Shown piece after piece: positions 25,742 through 34,700 of a stretch of DNA of 49,113 nucleotides (the stretch's first letter is position 1; the number at the start of each line of letters is the position of its first letter). Source of the DNA: Protofrankia sp963555915 (lineage in GTDB: Bacteria; Actinomycetota; Actinomycetes; Frankiales; Frankiaceae); NCBI RefSeq assembly GCF_963555915.1, contig NZ_CAUVXL010000234.1:1-49113 (forward strand). Direction: 5' to 3'. Below the pieces are notes generated by a model. It searched no databases. It was not told where the DNA came from and saw only the letters and a program-made list of their open reading frames with translations. The position numbers were made by a program, and so were the translations under genes.

Positions 25742-26374
25742 ATGGCCCCGGGCCCCGGCCAGCACTCCTGGCAGAAGACAGCCGACAACCAGTGCGGCGT
25801 TATCGCGACCCGCACTGCCAGGGCGGCTGGCACAAGCCGGTCGACAATTCGATGGCGGGTCAAAGCCGGACAATGGCAGCTGCCCATGCCCGGGGTCCTC
25901 CTAACCCGGCCCGAGCCGCTCACCCGTATGCAGCTGTTGTGGTGCGTGGTCGAGTCCATCGGCCCCGGGGCTGTTCTCGGCGGTGCGTGCGCGGCGGCTC
26001 TCGGCGGTCTGCACGGGTTTGCCGAGGAGAACGTCACCGTCCTGGTACCGCCACAGCGGCGGCCGAGCCCGCGCCCCGGCGTTGTCATCCACCACAGCGC
26101 ACGGCTCGGCCCCATGGACCTGTGTCCGGCGCTGTATCCGCCACGAACCCGGCTGGCTCGTTCCGTTGTCGACATGGCCAACTGGGCGACGGGGCCGCAG
26201 AATTCCCACGCCGTCCTCGCAGCCGCCGTGTACCAACGCCTGACCACCGTCGCAGAACTGCGCGCTGTGACCCGGACCCGCGGTCCGATCAGACAAAGGA
26301 ATATGATCATGAAAATGCTGGACGAGCTGGAACGTGCCGACTGTTCAACGCCCGCTAAGAGCGCCCGGCAGTAG
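25742..26374 (+). CDS. AbiEi/DUF559-type HTH protein, probably truncated
   Basis: The 210-aa product has the N-terminal winged-helix pattern of actinobacterial AbiEi-like and DUF559 proteins (CGVIATRTARAAGTSRSTI, RVKAGQWQLPMPGVLLT). A second block follows (AALGGLHGF, VLVPPQRRP, LARSVVDMANWATG). It then has AVYQRLTTVAELRAVTRTRG and RNMIMKMLDELERAD. In the longer relatives this last helix is followed by a nuclease-like DUF559 domain, which is absent here, so the gene may be a truncated remnant. It is the only + strand gene between 24618 and 40877, inserted between StiP and HAD. The ATG at 25742 is chosen; GTG 25736 is possible. Confidence 0.6.
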   Translation: MAPGPGQHSWQKTADNQCGVIATRTARAAGTSRSTIRWRVKAGQWQLPMPGVLLTRPEPLTRMQLLWCVVESIGPGAVLGGACAAALGGLHGFAEENVTVLVPPQRRPSPRPGVVIHHSARLGPMDLCPALYPPRTRLARSVVDMANWATGPQNSHAVLAAAVYQRLTTVAELRAVTRTRGPIRQRNMIMKMLDELERADCSTPAKSARQ

Positions 26375-26435
26375 GGGCGTGGATCAAGGAGCGGGGCTGG
26401 GGTGCGTGCCCGAGCCCCGCGACGCCGCGTCCCCT
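26372..26435. terminator. Bidirectional terminator-like hairpin
   Basis: GCGGGGCT (26391-26398) pairs with AGCCCCGC (26413-26420), and outer TAGGGG/CCCCTA (26372-26377 with 26430-26435) extends it. It lies between the converging stops of the AbiEi-like and StiP genes. Confidence 0.65.
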
Positions 26436-26455
26436 ATTGTCGGTCGCTCTAAATG

Positions 26456-27592
26456 TCAGGACGGTGCATTGAACAGCGCCCGATCAGGCCTGCCCTCGAT
26501 CGGCCTGATGATCCCGACGCAGGAATACGGCAGATCGGCTCTTTCCTCCACATCCACTCCTTTGGCTGCGCAGAGCGACAGGACATGAGCCAGCTCCGCC
26601 AACCGGTCGGGCGCGACGACAACCTTCCAGGGCACTCGTCGCAACAGAACCCTGGTAGTCTCGCCGACCCCGGGCTTGACAAGGCCGATATTCGCGATGC
26701 CGTAGTCCTTCGCCAACATTTCGACAGCGCGCCAGCCGGCCCAGGTTGGAGTTCGGTCCTCCGCCTGGCCCAGACCGCGCGAGACCGCTGCCGATGCGGC
26801 GGGAAAGGCGTTCACGACGGTGTCGACATACCGGCGGGAATAATCCCGGTCAGCCAGCTGCCGATAGTATTTTGCTCCGTGAAAATCGGCCGGACCGATC
26901 AGCGTCGAATTCAGCACGGTTCTGCTCACCAGCCCACTGACCGTGGAGTTCAGGCAGCTGTGCGGGATGAGGAAGTCATCCCTGGTGCCGTAGAGCGACG
27001 TGCAGTGGCCCGGGTCTGAGATCACCGCCATGGAGCCGTCCACCCCGAGCTGCTCCGACGCCGCCTGGAGAACCTTCAGGATGGCGCCCTTGCCGGTCCA
27101 GCCGTCGACGAACTGGAGCGCCTGGCGGTCATGGCGGTCAAGAATCCACCGCAACGCGTTCTCGTCGAGCCCCCGGTCCTTGATGATGGAGACCGAGTAG
27201 TGCGTCAGCTCGAGCCCGTGCTTCCACCGGGCCCAGCGCCGCATAAGGATGCCGGCGGGCGTTCCGGCCCGCGCGAGCGACACGATGACCGGCTTCTCCT
27301 TTCTCGCAAGCACAAGCTCGGTGGCTACCCCGACCGCGGTGGCAACCCGCTCCGCCGAACGGATGAGCGCGCTTTCAAAAAGAGCAAGATAGGAATCCGA
27401 GGGCTCGTATTCGACGGGCAGGTCCTCAGAGTAATGGCGTCCCTTGGAAAAGTCCTCCTCGCGGTCCTCGGTAGGACGTTCCAGCGGGATGTCGCTGAGA
27501 TCCTTCAACAAAAAGGTCACATCCGCGGGATCATAGGATCCCGAACCTACCGTGCCCGGAATGGCTCCCAGCACCGTGCCGTCGCTCAACAC
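26456..27592 (-). CDS. StiP-family protein (PRTase-like) of the Ter biosynthetic module
   Basis: This 378-aa protein matches the family named cysteine protease StiP, which Aravind and colleagues re-read as phosphoribosyltransferase-like. Recognisable blocks are FLLKDLSDIPLERPTEDREE, HYSEDLPVEYEPS, PVIVSLARAGTPAGILMRRW, HYSVSIIKDRGLDENAL, FVDGWTGKGAI and ISDPGHCTSLYGTRDDFLIP. Ter-cluster versions are predicted to help make a nucleoside-like molecule. The start overlaps the PRTase stop in the sequence ATGTGTTGA. GTG 27592 or TTG 27589 are both possible and AGGGGGA lies just upstream, so translation is probably coupled. Confidence 0.86.
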   Translation of the reverse strand: MLSDGTVLGAIPGTVGSGSYDPADVTFLLKDLSDIPLERPTEDREEDFSKGRHYSEDLPVEYEPSDSYLALFESALIRSAERVATAVGVATELVLARKEKPVIVSLARAGTPAGILMRRWARWKHGLELTHYSVSIIKDRGLDENALRWILDRHDRQALQFVDGWTGKGAILKVLQAASEQLGVDGSMAVISDPGHCTSLYGTRDDFLIPHSCLNSTVSGLVSRTVLNSTLIGPADFHGAKYYRQLADRDYSRRYVDTVVNAFPAASAAVSRGLGQAEDRTPTWAGWRAVEMLAKDYGIANIGLVKPGVGETTRVLLRRVPWKVVVAPDRLAELAHVLSLCAAKGVDVEERADLPYSCVGIIRPIEGRPDRALFNAPS

Positions 27593-28938
27593 ATTCCCCC
27601 TGCCACCCGCCCGGTCTGCCGGGTCATCGGACGCCCATCCGGGCCTCGTGTCGGTATCGTGACCACGGTCACCGGCGCGCACCGACGCAGCATCCCGACC
27701 ATCCCGGACACGTCGGCTTCCGCGCCCCCACCGTTGGCGGCCGAGTCGACCACGACGACGATGTCGTCGTACAAACCCGGCCGGACGTTGTAGACATGGC
27801 TCACCCGCGCGGGATCATCCGGCGCCGGGAACGTCAGCGCGCAGCGGATCGCATAGCCTTCGGCGTCGATCGGGTAGACCGGCGAACGGGTCGTCGAGTG
27901 AAAAACCACGTCACCGGGCACGATCTCGTCGAGGGCAGCCCCGATCCGCAACGGCGTGTACATCAACTCCTCAGTACCAAGCAGGAGAATGCGTCCAGAC
28001 GCATTGGTCAACACTGTGGCAATCTCACCGGCGACCAACGGGATGGCCCTGTCGAGCAGGGCCCCGTCCGCCTGCGACCAGCCATGGCGCGCACCGTCGG
28101 GAAGTTCGGCCGGCCAGTCGGGCCGCACGAAACGGACGGGATGACGCCAGGTGGGCACGTCCGGCGGATCAGCACCGAGGCCGCCGTCCCCGTGGCGGGC
28201 CCGCAGCCGCTGCGCCCGCACGGCCACATCGGGCGGCAGCACCAGCTCCCCGGCCAACAGCGATACCACCCGCACAGAAACGCCGAGACGGTCCGCAAGC
28301 TCGTTGAACGCACGGCGGGACTCCGCTGGCCGGGCGTCGAAGAGCGTCGCCACGGTGTAGGACGGCCGCGCCGCGAAGGCGTGCAACGCCTTGATCGTTC
28401 CCAGCGCGGTCCGGCCGGTCGAGAGCTCATCGTCCACCAGGATCAGCGGACGCGGTGCCCGTACCAACTCGGGATCGGTCGGCATGAGCCAGTGGAACGT
28501 GGCGTGGGAATGCGCCTCGTCGAAGTCAAGCAGGGGGGTGACACCGGGGACCACTCGACGGGTCGTATGCAGATAGTCACACCCAGCAATACCGTCCGCC
28601 ACCGTATGGCCCAGCGACGTGGCAGTCTCGCAGTATCCGACCACCAGCGGCCCCGGCGTCATCGGCTCGCCCCCTGCGCCGGGGAAACCATCGCATGCCT
28701 GTGCCGCCAGTAGGCGACCAGCCGCGAGCGATTCCCGCGGACGCACCGGGAGATGTTTGCCGAGAACCCGACTGACCAGCAGGTGCGCCCGCAGCGGGTT
28801 GCGCCGCAACGCGAGCCCGACCAACCCGTGCAGACCCTTACCCACCACGTCGGATCTGATCCTGATGTCAAGCCCCAGTTCGTCCCACAACCAGTTCATG
28901 CCGTCCGAACAGTGCCCGCTGTAGCCCGCCAGGCTCAC
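27586..28938 (-). CDS. Phosphoribosyltransferase with TRSP domain, Ter biosynthetic module
   Basis: The 450-aa protein has an orotate-PRTase-like domain with the PRPP-loop motif LILVDDELSTGRTALGTI near residue 182 and VVGYCETATSLGHTVAD upstream. The C-terminal TRSP-type domain includes ILLLGTEELMYTPLRIGAAL, VVFHSTTRSPVYPID and YAIRCALTF. PRTase-TRSP proteins are typical of Ter gene clusters and are thought to transfer a ribosyl-phosphate in a nucleoside-like pathway. GTG 28938 follows GGCGGAGG; the frame extends to 28986. The stop overlaps the StiP gene. Confidence 0.88.
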   Translation of the reverse strand: MSLAGYSGHCSDGMNWLWDELGLDIRIRSDVVGKGLHGLVGLALRRNPLRAHLLVSRVLGKHLPVRPRESLAAGRLLAAQACDGFPGAGGEPMTPGPLVVGYCETATSLGHTVADGIAGCDYLHTTRRVVPGVTPLLDFDEAHSHATFHWLMPTDPELVRAPRPLILVDDELSTGRTALGTIKALHAFAARPSYTVATLFDARPAESRRAFNELADRLGVSVRVVSLLAGELVLPPDVAVRAQRLRARHGDGGLGADPPDVPTWRHPVRFVRPDWPAELPDGARHGWSQADGALLDRAIPLVAGEIATVLTNASGRILLLGTEELMYTPLRIGAALDEIVPGDVVFHSTTRSPVYPIDAEGYAIRCALTFPAPDDPARVSHVYNVRPGLYDDIVVVVDSAANGGGAEADVSGMVGMLRRCAPVTVVTIPTRGPDGRPMTRQTGRVAGGMC

Positions 28939-29007
28939 ACGACCTCCGCCTTCACCGCCGTTGTCACCCGGGCACAATCCATGCACGAGCCGTACGTTAT
29001 CCGGGCC

Positions 29008-30195
29008 TCATGACGCCCCGGTTGCGGCCAGAACATCGACGAATGTGTGGCCTTCCCGCAGGACACCGAAGGCCCGAGCCCGCCGCAGTACCGCTTCGGC
29101 CCAGGTCCGGTGCGGTCCCAGCTCGTTCATCTTGTTCGCATACCAACTGGGCCGTACCCCGCCGGCATCCTCCGCGAGAATCGCCATGGCGTCCACATAC
29201 TCCTCATGGCTGGCAACATGCAGAGCGTGCACAGCAGGAACGTGACTGGGATGGATCACCGTCTTGCCCAGCAATCCGTTCGCCTTGTCGAGAACCACCT
29301 CGCGGATGAGCCGGTCAAGATCGGCGGAGACAAGACGTAACCGCATCCGGGCACCGTCCTCGCTGTCGTCGATCAGATCAGCCTCCTGGAACGGGGTGAC
29401 CCGCAGGGAACTGACGAACAGACGCTCGGGCTGGGCGAAATATTCCCATACCGGGCCGCTCACCACATGATCGCCGCCGCGGGCACACACGTTGACGATG
29501 TCGGCGATGCAGTCGCGGACCACCGCGATGTCATAGATCGTCAGATCCCGGTTCCGTCGCAACCCGAACAAACCACAAAGATCAGTAGCACCCAGGCGGA
29601 CCGCCAGCACAACGTCGGAATGTTTGTCGACGAGCTCCCGGACTCCCGACAACGCCCCGGCTCGGGTCTCCCTGAAGATGACCTCAGGGCTTTCCAGCAC
29701 AGGCATCGCCCAGAGAATCCGGCCCAGGCGCTCCGAGGCACGCAGAACAGCCGCCAACGCCGGCGCTCCGTTCCCGGGGCCGAACTTCGGCAGGACAAAG
29801 CCGGCGAACATCTCCGCCGCGGTGGAATCAAGCCGTGCGGCCAGCAATGGTATCTGGGCGGTGTCACGGACCCGGATGAACAACAACGGGGGTCCGCCGC
29901 CAGCAGTCGGTGGGCTCTCACCCAGGTCACGAAGCGTGGCAATCACATTCGCCTCTGCCGCAGCAACCTCGTGGTCGGCGATGGCGTCCTCAAGACAGAG
30001 CACCATCGACGTCACCCCGGCGGCGACCTGACGGCGCACGTCCGCGGCAAGCGTCGGCCGCGTACCCGGGGCGTAAAGGGTGGCACCCAGGGCCGTCGCC
30101 ACAAGCCGACGGTCCCCGTCCGGGAGGATCTCTTCGGGCGGACGGTGAAACAGCGCGTCCGTCCGGTCCGCGTCCAGAAAACCGAAGTGACGCAC
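29008..30195 (-). CDS. HpcH/HpaI aldolase (CitE-like) family protein of the Ter module
   Basis: This 395-aa protein is a citrate-lyase-beta-like TIM barrel. Blocks include VTSMVLCLEDAIADHEVAAA (Glu and Asp for metal), PLLFIRVRD, GFVLPKFGPGN, ILWAMPVLESPEVIFRET, AVRLGATDLCGLFGL and GKTVIHPSHVPAVHALHVAS. It would make or cleave C-C bonds in the Ter-linked metabolite pathway (inference from cluster type). GTG 30195 is 8 nt after AGGGGG; the frame is open to 30255 across part of a palindromic repeat. It is the first gene of the CitE-PRTase-StiP run. Confidence 0.88.
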   Translation of the reverse strand: MRHFGFLDADRTDALFHRPPEEILPDGDRRLVATALGATLYAPGTRPTLAADVRRQVAAGVTSMVLCLEDAIADHEVAAAEANVIATLRDLGESPPTAGGGPPLLFIRVRDTAQIPLLAARLDSTAAEMFAGFVLPKFGPGNGAPALAAVLRASERLGRILWAMPVLESPEVIFRETRAGALSGVRELVDKHSDVVLAVRLGATDLCGLFGLRRNRDLTIYDIAVVRDCIADIVNVCARGGDHVVSGPVWEYFAQPERLFVSSLRVTPFQEADLIDDSEDGARMRLRLVSADLDRLIREVVLDKANGLLGKTVIHPSHVPAVHALHVASHEEYVDAMAILAEDAGGVRPSWYANKMNELGPHRTWAEAVLRRARAFGVLREGHTFVDVLAATGAS

Positions 30196-30220
30196 CCAGC
30201 AAACCCCCTGTGCTAGTTGG

Positions 30221-30266
30221 GGCCTCCGGGCGTGCGAGAAAAACCATGATCGCACACCCTTTGGCC
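30221..30266 (+). repeat. Dispersed palindromic repeat, copy 1
   Basis: The element reads GGCC-TCC-GGGCGTGCGA, a 12-nt loop, then TCGCACACCC-TTT-GGCC. The arms are 17 nt with an internal TCC/TTT mismatch and one C/A mismatch. It lies 26 bp before the CitE-like start. Confidence 0.9.
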
Positions 30267-30282
30267 TATCTCAGCTACGTGC

Positions 30283-30326
30283 GGCCTCCGGGCGTGCGAA
30301 AAACCATGATCGCACGCCCTTTGGCC
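30283..30326 (+). repeat. Dispersed palindromic repeat, copy 2
   Basis: Same element with a perfect 10-bp inner stem GGGCGTGCGA/TCGCACGCCC and a 10-nt loop that, like copy 1, contains AACCATGA. It repeats copy 1 at a 60-62-bp period, including the trailing TATC. Confidence 0.92.
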
Positions 30327-30479
30327 TATCCGTCGTCCATTGCTAGGCGTCAGGCCTGCCAGACGGTACATCGACCACCGGCGGCGTGGAATCCGGTCCG
30401 GCAACTTCCCGACCGCTGTCATCCAGCGGACAACCGCCTGTCACCCCGGCCGGCCGACCGCGCCGCCCGGCCGAGCCGG

Positions 30480-31766
30480 TCACGACCCGCCGAACAACCG
30501 CTTGTACTCGGCGGCCGACCGAGCGTTCTGACCCCCATTCATGATCGTCGAACACACATTGTCCGGCGCCGAGTCGTGAAAGTAACTTTCGTAACCCATC
30601 GCGTCGGCGTTCGCGACGAACGTGTCATACATCTTCCGGATATAGAAAGGATTATCTCCGCCGCCATCGCCACCACAAGACGTCACACCCCACTCACCCA
30701 CACCGACCTTCCGACCGTGCTCACGGGCGTACCGAATGAGGTGACAGAGCCCGTTGACACTGTTGCACTGCCGCGTCCACCTAGCCTCGTTCAACGACGG
30801 CGGGTAGTGATCGTAGGCATCGATGCCGACGATGTCGACGTATTCGTCGCCGGGGTAGGCATCCCATGGATTCCCGCTCGACGGCACCGGGGAATCGTGG
30901 GCGTTGAACGTCCAGTCAATCTTGACCTTCGGATCCGTGGAGCGGATGGCCGTGGCGATCCTGCGGAAACACTCCGTGAAATTCCTCGCGCTCGCATCCG
31001 CGTGCCAGTACATGTACGTGCCGTTGAACTCCCAACCGATCCGCACGATGGAGTCAGCCCGGTTTTTGCGCACGAGAAAGGCGCCGAACCTCCGCCAGTG
31101 CTCGTCATAGGCACCACGGGCACACTCGGCGTTGCCGCCCTGCCCCTGCGGGAACGGCGGCTGACTGATGACCAGTTTTCCCGGGAACGGTGCGAAATCG
31201 TCCAGCGGCCAGCTGGGCTCGGATATCGGACCCCAGCCCTGGTCGCGAATCGTGAAAACCAGGGCCACGTCGATCGGTCGGCCCCGCCATGCGCCAAAGG
31301 CCAGATAGGGCGGCAGATCGTTGGCCAGATGTACTCCGGACAGCCAGGGCAGGCCCGACAGTTTTCCCCGGGTATCCCAGACGGTGACCGGTAGCGAACC
31401 GCGGGCCGTGATAGCGCCCGATCTCGCCGTCACCGACACAGTGCCGGTAAAATCCATGGGTAGGGTGAAGCGAAGCAGAAAGCGCCCGTCCGGGTCCGCC
31501 CGGGCCGGTGCCGTGGTAGTGAGATCACCCCCGACAAGGTCGACGGTGATCTCGGCACCGGCCGGGAAACCGTGCCCACGCACCAGCACGATGTCGGTGT
31601 CGACCAGGGTCAGAGCCATCCCTGCCGGACGGCTTCCACGGAGGTTCAATCCGACCGCAACGAGCCCGGCGGCGAGGGCGACGCCGAGAAACAGCACGCC
31701 TGCGACCACCACCCGCGACCCGAGCGCGACCCGGCAGGAGCGCCGGCGGCCGAACATGGACGCCAT
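30480..31766 (-). CDS. Membrane-anchored GH26-like glycoside hydrolase
   Basis: The 428-aa protein has an N-terminal anchor (VVVAGVLFLGVALAAGLVAV, about 19-38), a small beta domain (about 50-130) and a GH26-like barrel. The likely acid/base Glu is in IVRIGWEFNGTYMYWHAD and the nucleophile Glu in KVGVGEWGVTSCGG; IDAYDHYPPSL also fits. GH26 enzymes act mostly on beta-mannans, but the true substrate is unknown. It acts outside the membrane (inferred). The start is ATG 31766, or ATG 31757 with better spacing from GAGG. It begins 25 nt after the zinc-ribbon/FN3 gene and is probably co-transcribed with it. Confidence 0.8.
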   Translation of the reverse strand: MASMFGRRRSCRVALGSRVVVAGVLFLGVALAAGLVAVGLNLRGSRPAGMALTLVDTDIVLVRGHGFPAGAEITVDLVGGDLTTTAPARADPDGRFLLRFTLPMDFTGTVSVTARSGAITARGSLPVTVWDTRGKLSGLPWLSGVHLANDLPPYLAFGAWRGRPIDVALVFTIRDQGWGPISEPSWPLDDFAPFPGKLVISQPPFPQGQGGNAECARGAYDEHWRRFGAFLVRKNRADSIVRIGWEFNGTYMYWHADASARNFTECFRRIATAIRSTDPKVKIDWTFNAHDSPVPSSGNPWDAYPGDEYVDIVGIDAYDHYPPSLNEARWTRQCNSVNGLCHLIRYAREHGRKVGVGEWGVTSCGGDGGGDNPFYIRKMYDTFVANADAMGYESYFHDSAPDNVCSTIMNGGQNARSAAEYKRLFGGS

Positions 31767-31791
31767 CCTCGCGAGGAGCCTTTCGGTCGGG

Positions 31792-34700
31792 TTAGCGGAT
31801 TATGAGGGAATCATCCGGTGGATGGCGGACAATCACCGCACCGGGCACCCCACCAACCGGTGCACCCGGGCTCGCCGGCGAGCCCGGGAACAGTCGTACC
31901 CCCCAGGGAAGCTCGGCACCTTCGAGGGAAACCTCGAGGGTGCGCTGCGGTGTTGGTGGCGACGCCGACACTCGTGCGAGCGGATGTCCGTCGTCGCTCG
32001 CCTGTGGCGGAGTCGTCCCCGGCCGCGCGACAAGCACCATCGCCGGCAACGGCCCGTCCGCGCGCACGTGTACGCGCAACGTACGGCGACGCCAGCCGGA
32101 CCGGGCCAGCGTGTAGGTGACCGTCCGTTCCCGATCGTGGTGCTCATGGTGTTCCGGTTGATTCAGGTCATCGAGGTCATCGTCCGCATCCGGCGATGCC
32201 GCCGAGCGGGCCACCATCGCCGTGCCCGGGCCGACAGCGCGCAACGTCCCACCCGTGCGCACCAGCGGGTAGCAGGCGACGAAGTAGGCCGAACCGTCCC
32301 GCGGCGCGGCCAGATGCCAGCCGCCCTTGATTTCCAGGCTGGTATTGGTGACCTTTGCCCGGAACGCGTCCGGGTCGTCCGGCCCGGTCGGGAGCTGGTC
32401 GCGGCGCCACAGGACGCGCGCCTGCGTGATCCCCGGCGGCATGTGGAAGGACAGCACGATCTCCTCACCGCGATCGTCCGCGCGCAGATCCCGGATGCCT
32501 TCGACCACCAGATGCCGCACACCGGCGCCGACCACCGCCCGACCGTCACACACAGTTACCGGAAGATAGTCCAACTCACCGGCAGCCAGTGGGTCCACCA
32601 GGTGGCCGCTCCGGCTCGACCCGACCAGCCGGGCCCGTTCGGCGATCTTCTCCAGGTCGATCTCGGTGTCCTCGACTCCAGCCGCATGCGGCGGCCCGGC
32701 GTCCGACACGGGTACGGGCACGGCGTAGATCTGCACATGAGTGGCTGGCATGGCGCTCCAGCGCAGCACGGTACGCCCGGCGACAGTGGTGACCGCCAGA
32801 TCGCGTACGGCTCGTGGGCGCGGCGTCACCGTAACCGCAATCCCCGAACCAGCGGTTCTGGCCGGGTGTCCGTCCACATCCTGGAACTCGACATAAACCT
32901 GATAACGGTAGGTGACACCGGGCTGGACGGCCGTGTCGAGGTACTGACCGGCGTTCGCCCTGATCCGACGCATCGGAACCTGTACTGGCGATGACTCGTC
33001 CACGGTCCGATCGATCGTCACCGCGTCCACCGGGCCATCCAGCCGCCAGGACAGCCTCACCCCGGCACCGAGCTGCTCCGCACGCAGGGCTATGACGTCC
33101 CGCACGACCACGAGGCCGGGTGTGCGCACCCCTACCGAGCGCCGGCTGCCCACGACCGCCGTCACCTCGTGCCGGACCAGCACCCCGGCCGGAACCCCGG
33201 CATCGGACAACTCGGTGGACCGAGTCGTACCCAGGCTGCGCTCGACCGGTGGTGTTCCCTGCTGGCCGCCCGCCTCCCCCATGCCGGCCCCCACCAGCCT
33301 GACCACCCGGTAGGACACCGGACCGAGCGCCGAGGGGGATGGCCGCCACCGCAGCACCACGGCACCTTCTTCGTTGCTCGCGGTCAGATCCGTCGGCGGC
33401 GGGAGTGGCAGCGCGGCCAATGCCGCCAGCGCCTCCCGGTTGTCCGCCACGGTCGCGAGCACCGCGGCCAGCGCATTCTCCTGGTCGGCTGGCGCAAGCG
33501 CCGCCGCCGCGGCAACCCGGCGACGGATGACGTCCTGGTGAGCGGTGAGCTCGGCCAGCACCTCCTCGGGCGAGCGTCCGTCCGGACCGGGTACGTCGAA
33601 CGCCTGGGCGACGAGCCAACGGGCCCCGGCGGTGGCGGCGTCGTCGCACCGGGCCTCGCGGTGCTCGACCAGTGCCCGCCAGCCGGCGTCCGCGGCGGCC
33701 AGCGCCGCCTGCACCCGCACGCCGAGATCATCAGCAGCGCGGGCCGCCGACCCACCGACCGCGCCCAGCACCGGACGCGCCCGGGCCAGCAGCTCGGCGG
33801 CATGCCTGGGATGGCCGTCTTCCAGCTCGCGGCGGATCGCGGTCAGGGCGTCGCCGGCTTCCCGAGCCTGGCGCAGGCTCTGCCCGCAGAACTGGCACGC
33901 CGCCGCGGCGGCCTCCGTCGCGCGGCCACACGACGGACACGGGATGTAGAGCTCGGTATCGCAATATCGGCAGACGCGCGAACCGTCAACCGGCTCCGGA
34001 CGGCCACAGCGTGGGCATACAACGTAGTCGACGACCGCTCCGGTCGTCATCGCCGCACCCAGATCCCGGGCGATGTCGAGCAACACCGCCTTCGCCTGTG
34101 CCGCTGACAGTCCTCGCCCGGCCGCGAGGACCTCGCGGACCAACCCCTCAAAGGCGCCCGGTCCGAGCTCACCGTCGAGCACGACGTGCTCCTCGACCTT
34201 CGGCCGGATCTCATCGCGGGCGTCTGCGACCAGCCCGGCGGTATAGGCGGCCGGATCACCGTCGAGGAGTCTGGTGCGCACCTGCGCGAGCAGATCAGCG
34301 GTCACCGTCTTCTCGCGGTCATGCGGACGCCGCTGGTTGCGCTCGACAAGGATCTCGTGTGCGGCCTGGATCCGCGCCGGCGCGGAGTCCGCCGGGATAC
34401 CCAGCAGAGCCCACAGGGAGGCGGTACCAACCCGATCCCCCTCGCGAAGCTGCCGCAGCTCGGTGAGGCCGTCACGGATCTGGCGCCGCAGCCCCGGCGC
34501 GAGCGGCTCGACATCCTCACCGGAGCCGTCCTCGATCACCTTCTCGCCCGCGAGGGTCGCGTCGAACTGCTCGGTGGTCACCCCGTCAGCCGACGCCAAC
34601 CGACGCAGACCCGCAACGCGGGACCGGGGAATTCCGCCGAAACGCTCACGCACGGTCGCGAGGTTGCGGGCCACCTTGGCCAACCGGTCGGCGTCCCCAC

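Larger units (their letters stand above)
30196..30479. promoter_or_regulatory. Gap between GH26-like gene and CitE-like gene, with two palindromic repeats
   Basis: The gap has two copies of a dispersed palindrome (30221-30266, 30283-30326), then about 150 bp with GC-rich inverted stretches (CCGGCCGGCC, near 30445-30475) that may stop transcription from the GH26-like gene. It probably holds the promoter of the CitE-PRTase-StiP operon. No gene is seen. Confidence 0.55.

Noticed and set aside
29910..31394. 494-aa open frame on the + strand across the CitE-like and GH26-like genes
   Set aside because: It runs through the palindromic repeats and antisense to two genes with good motifs; no domain is visible.
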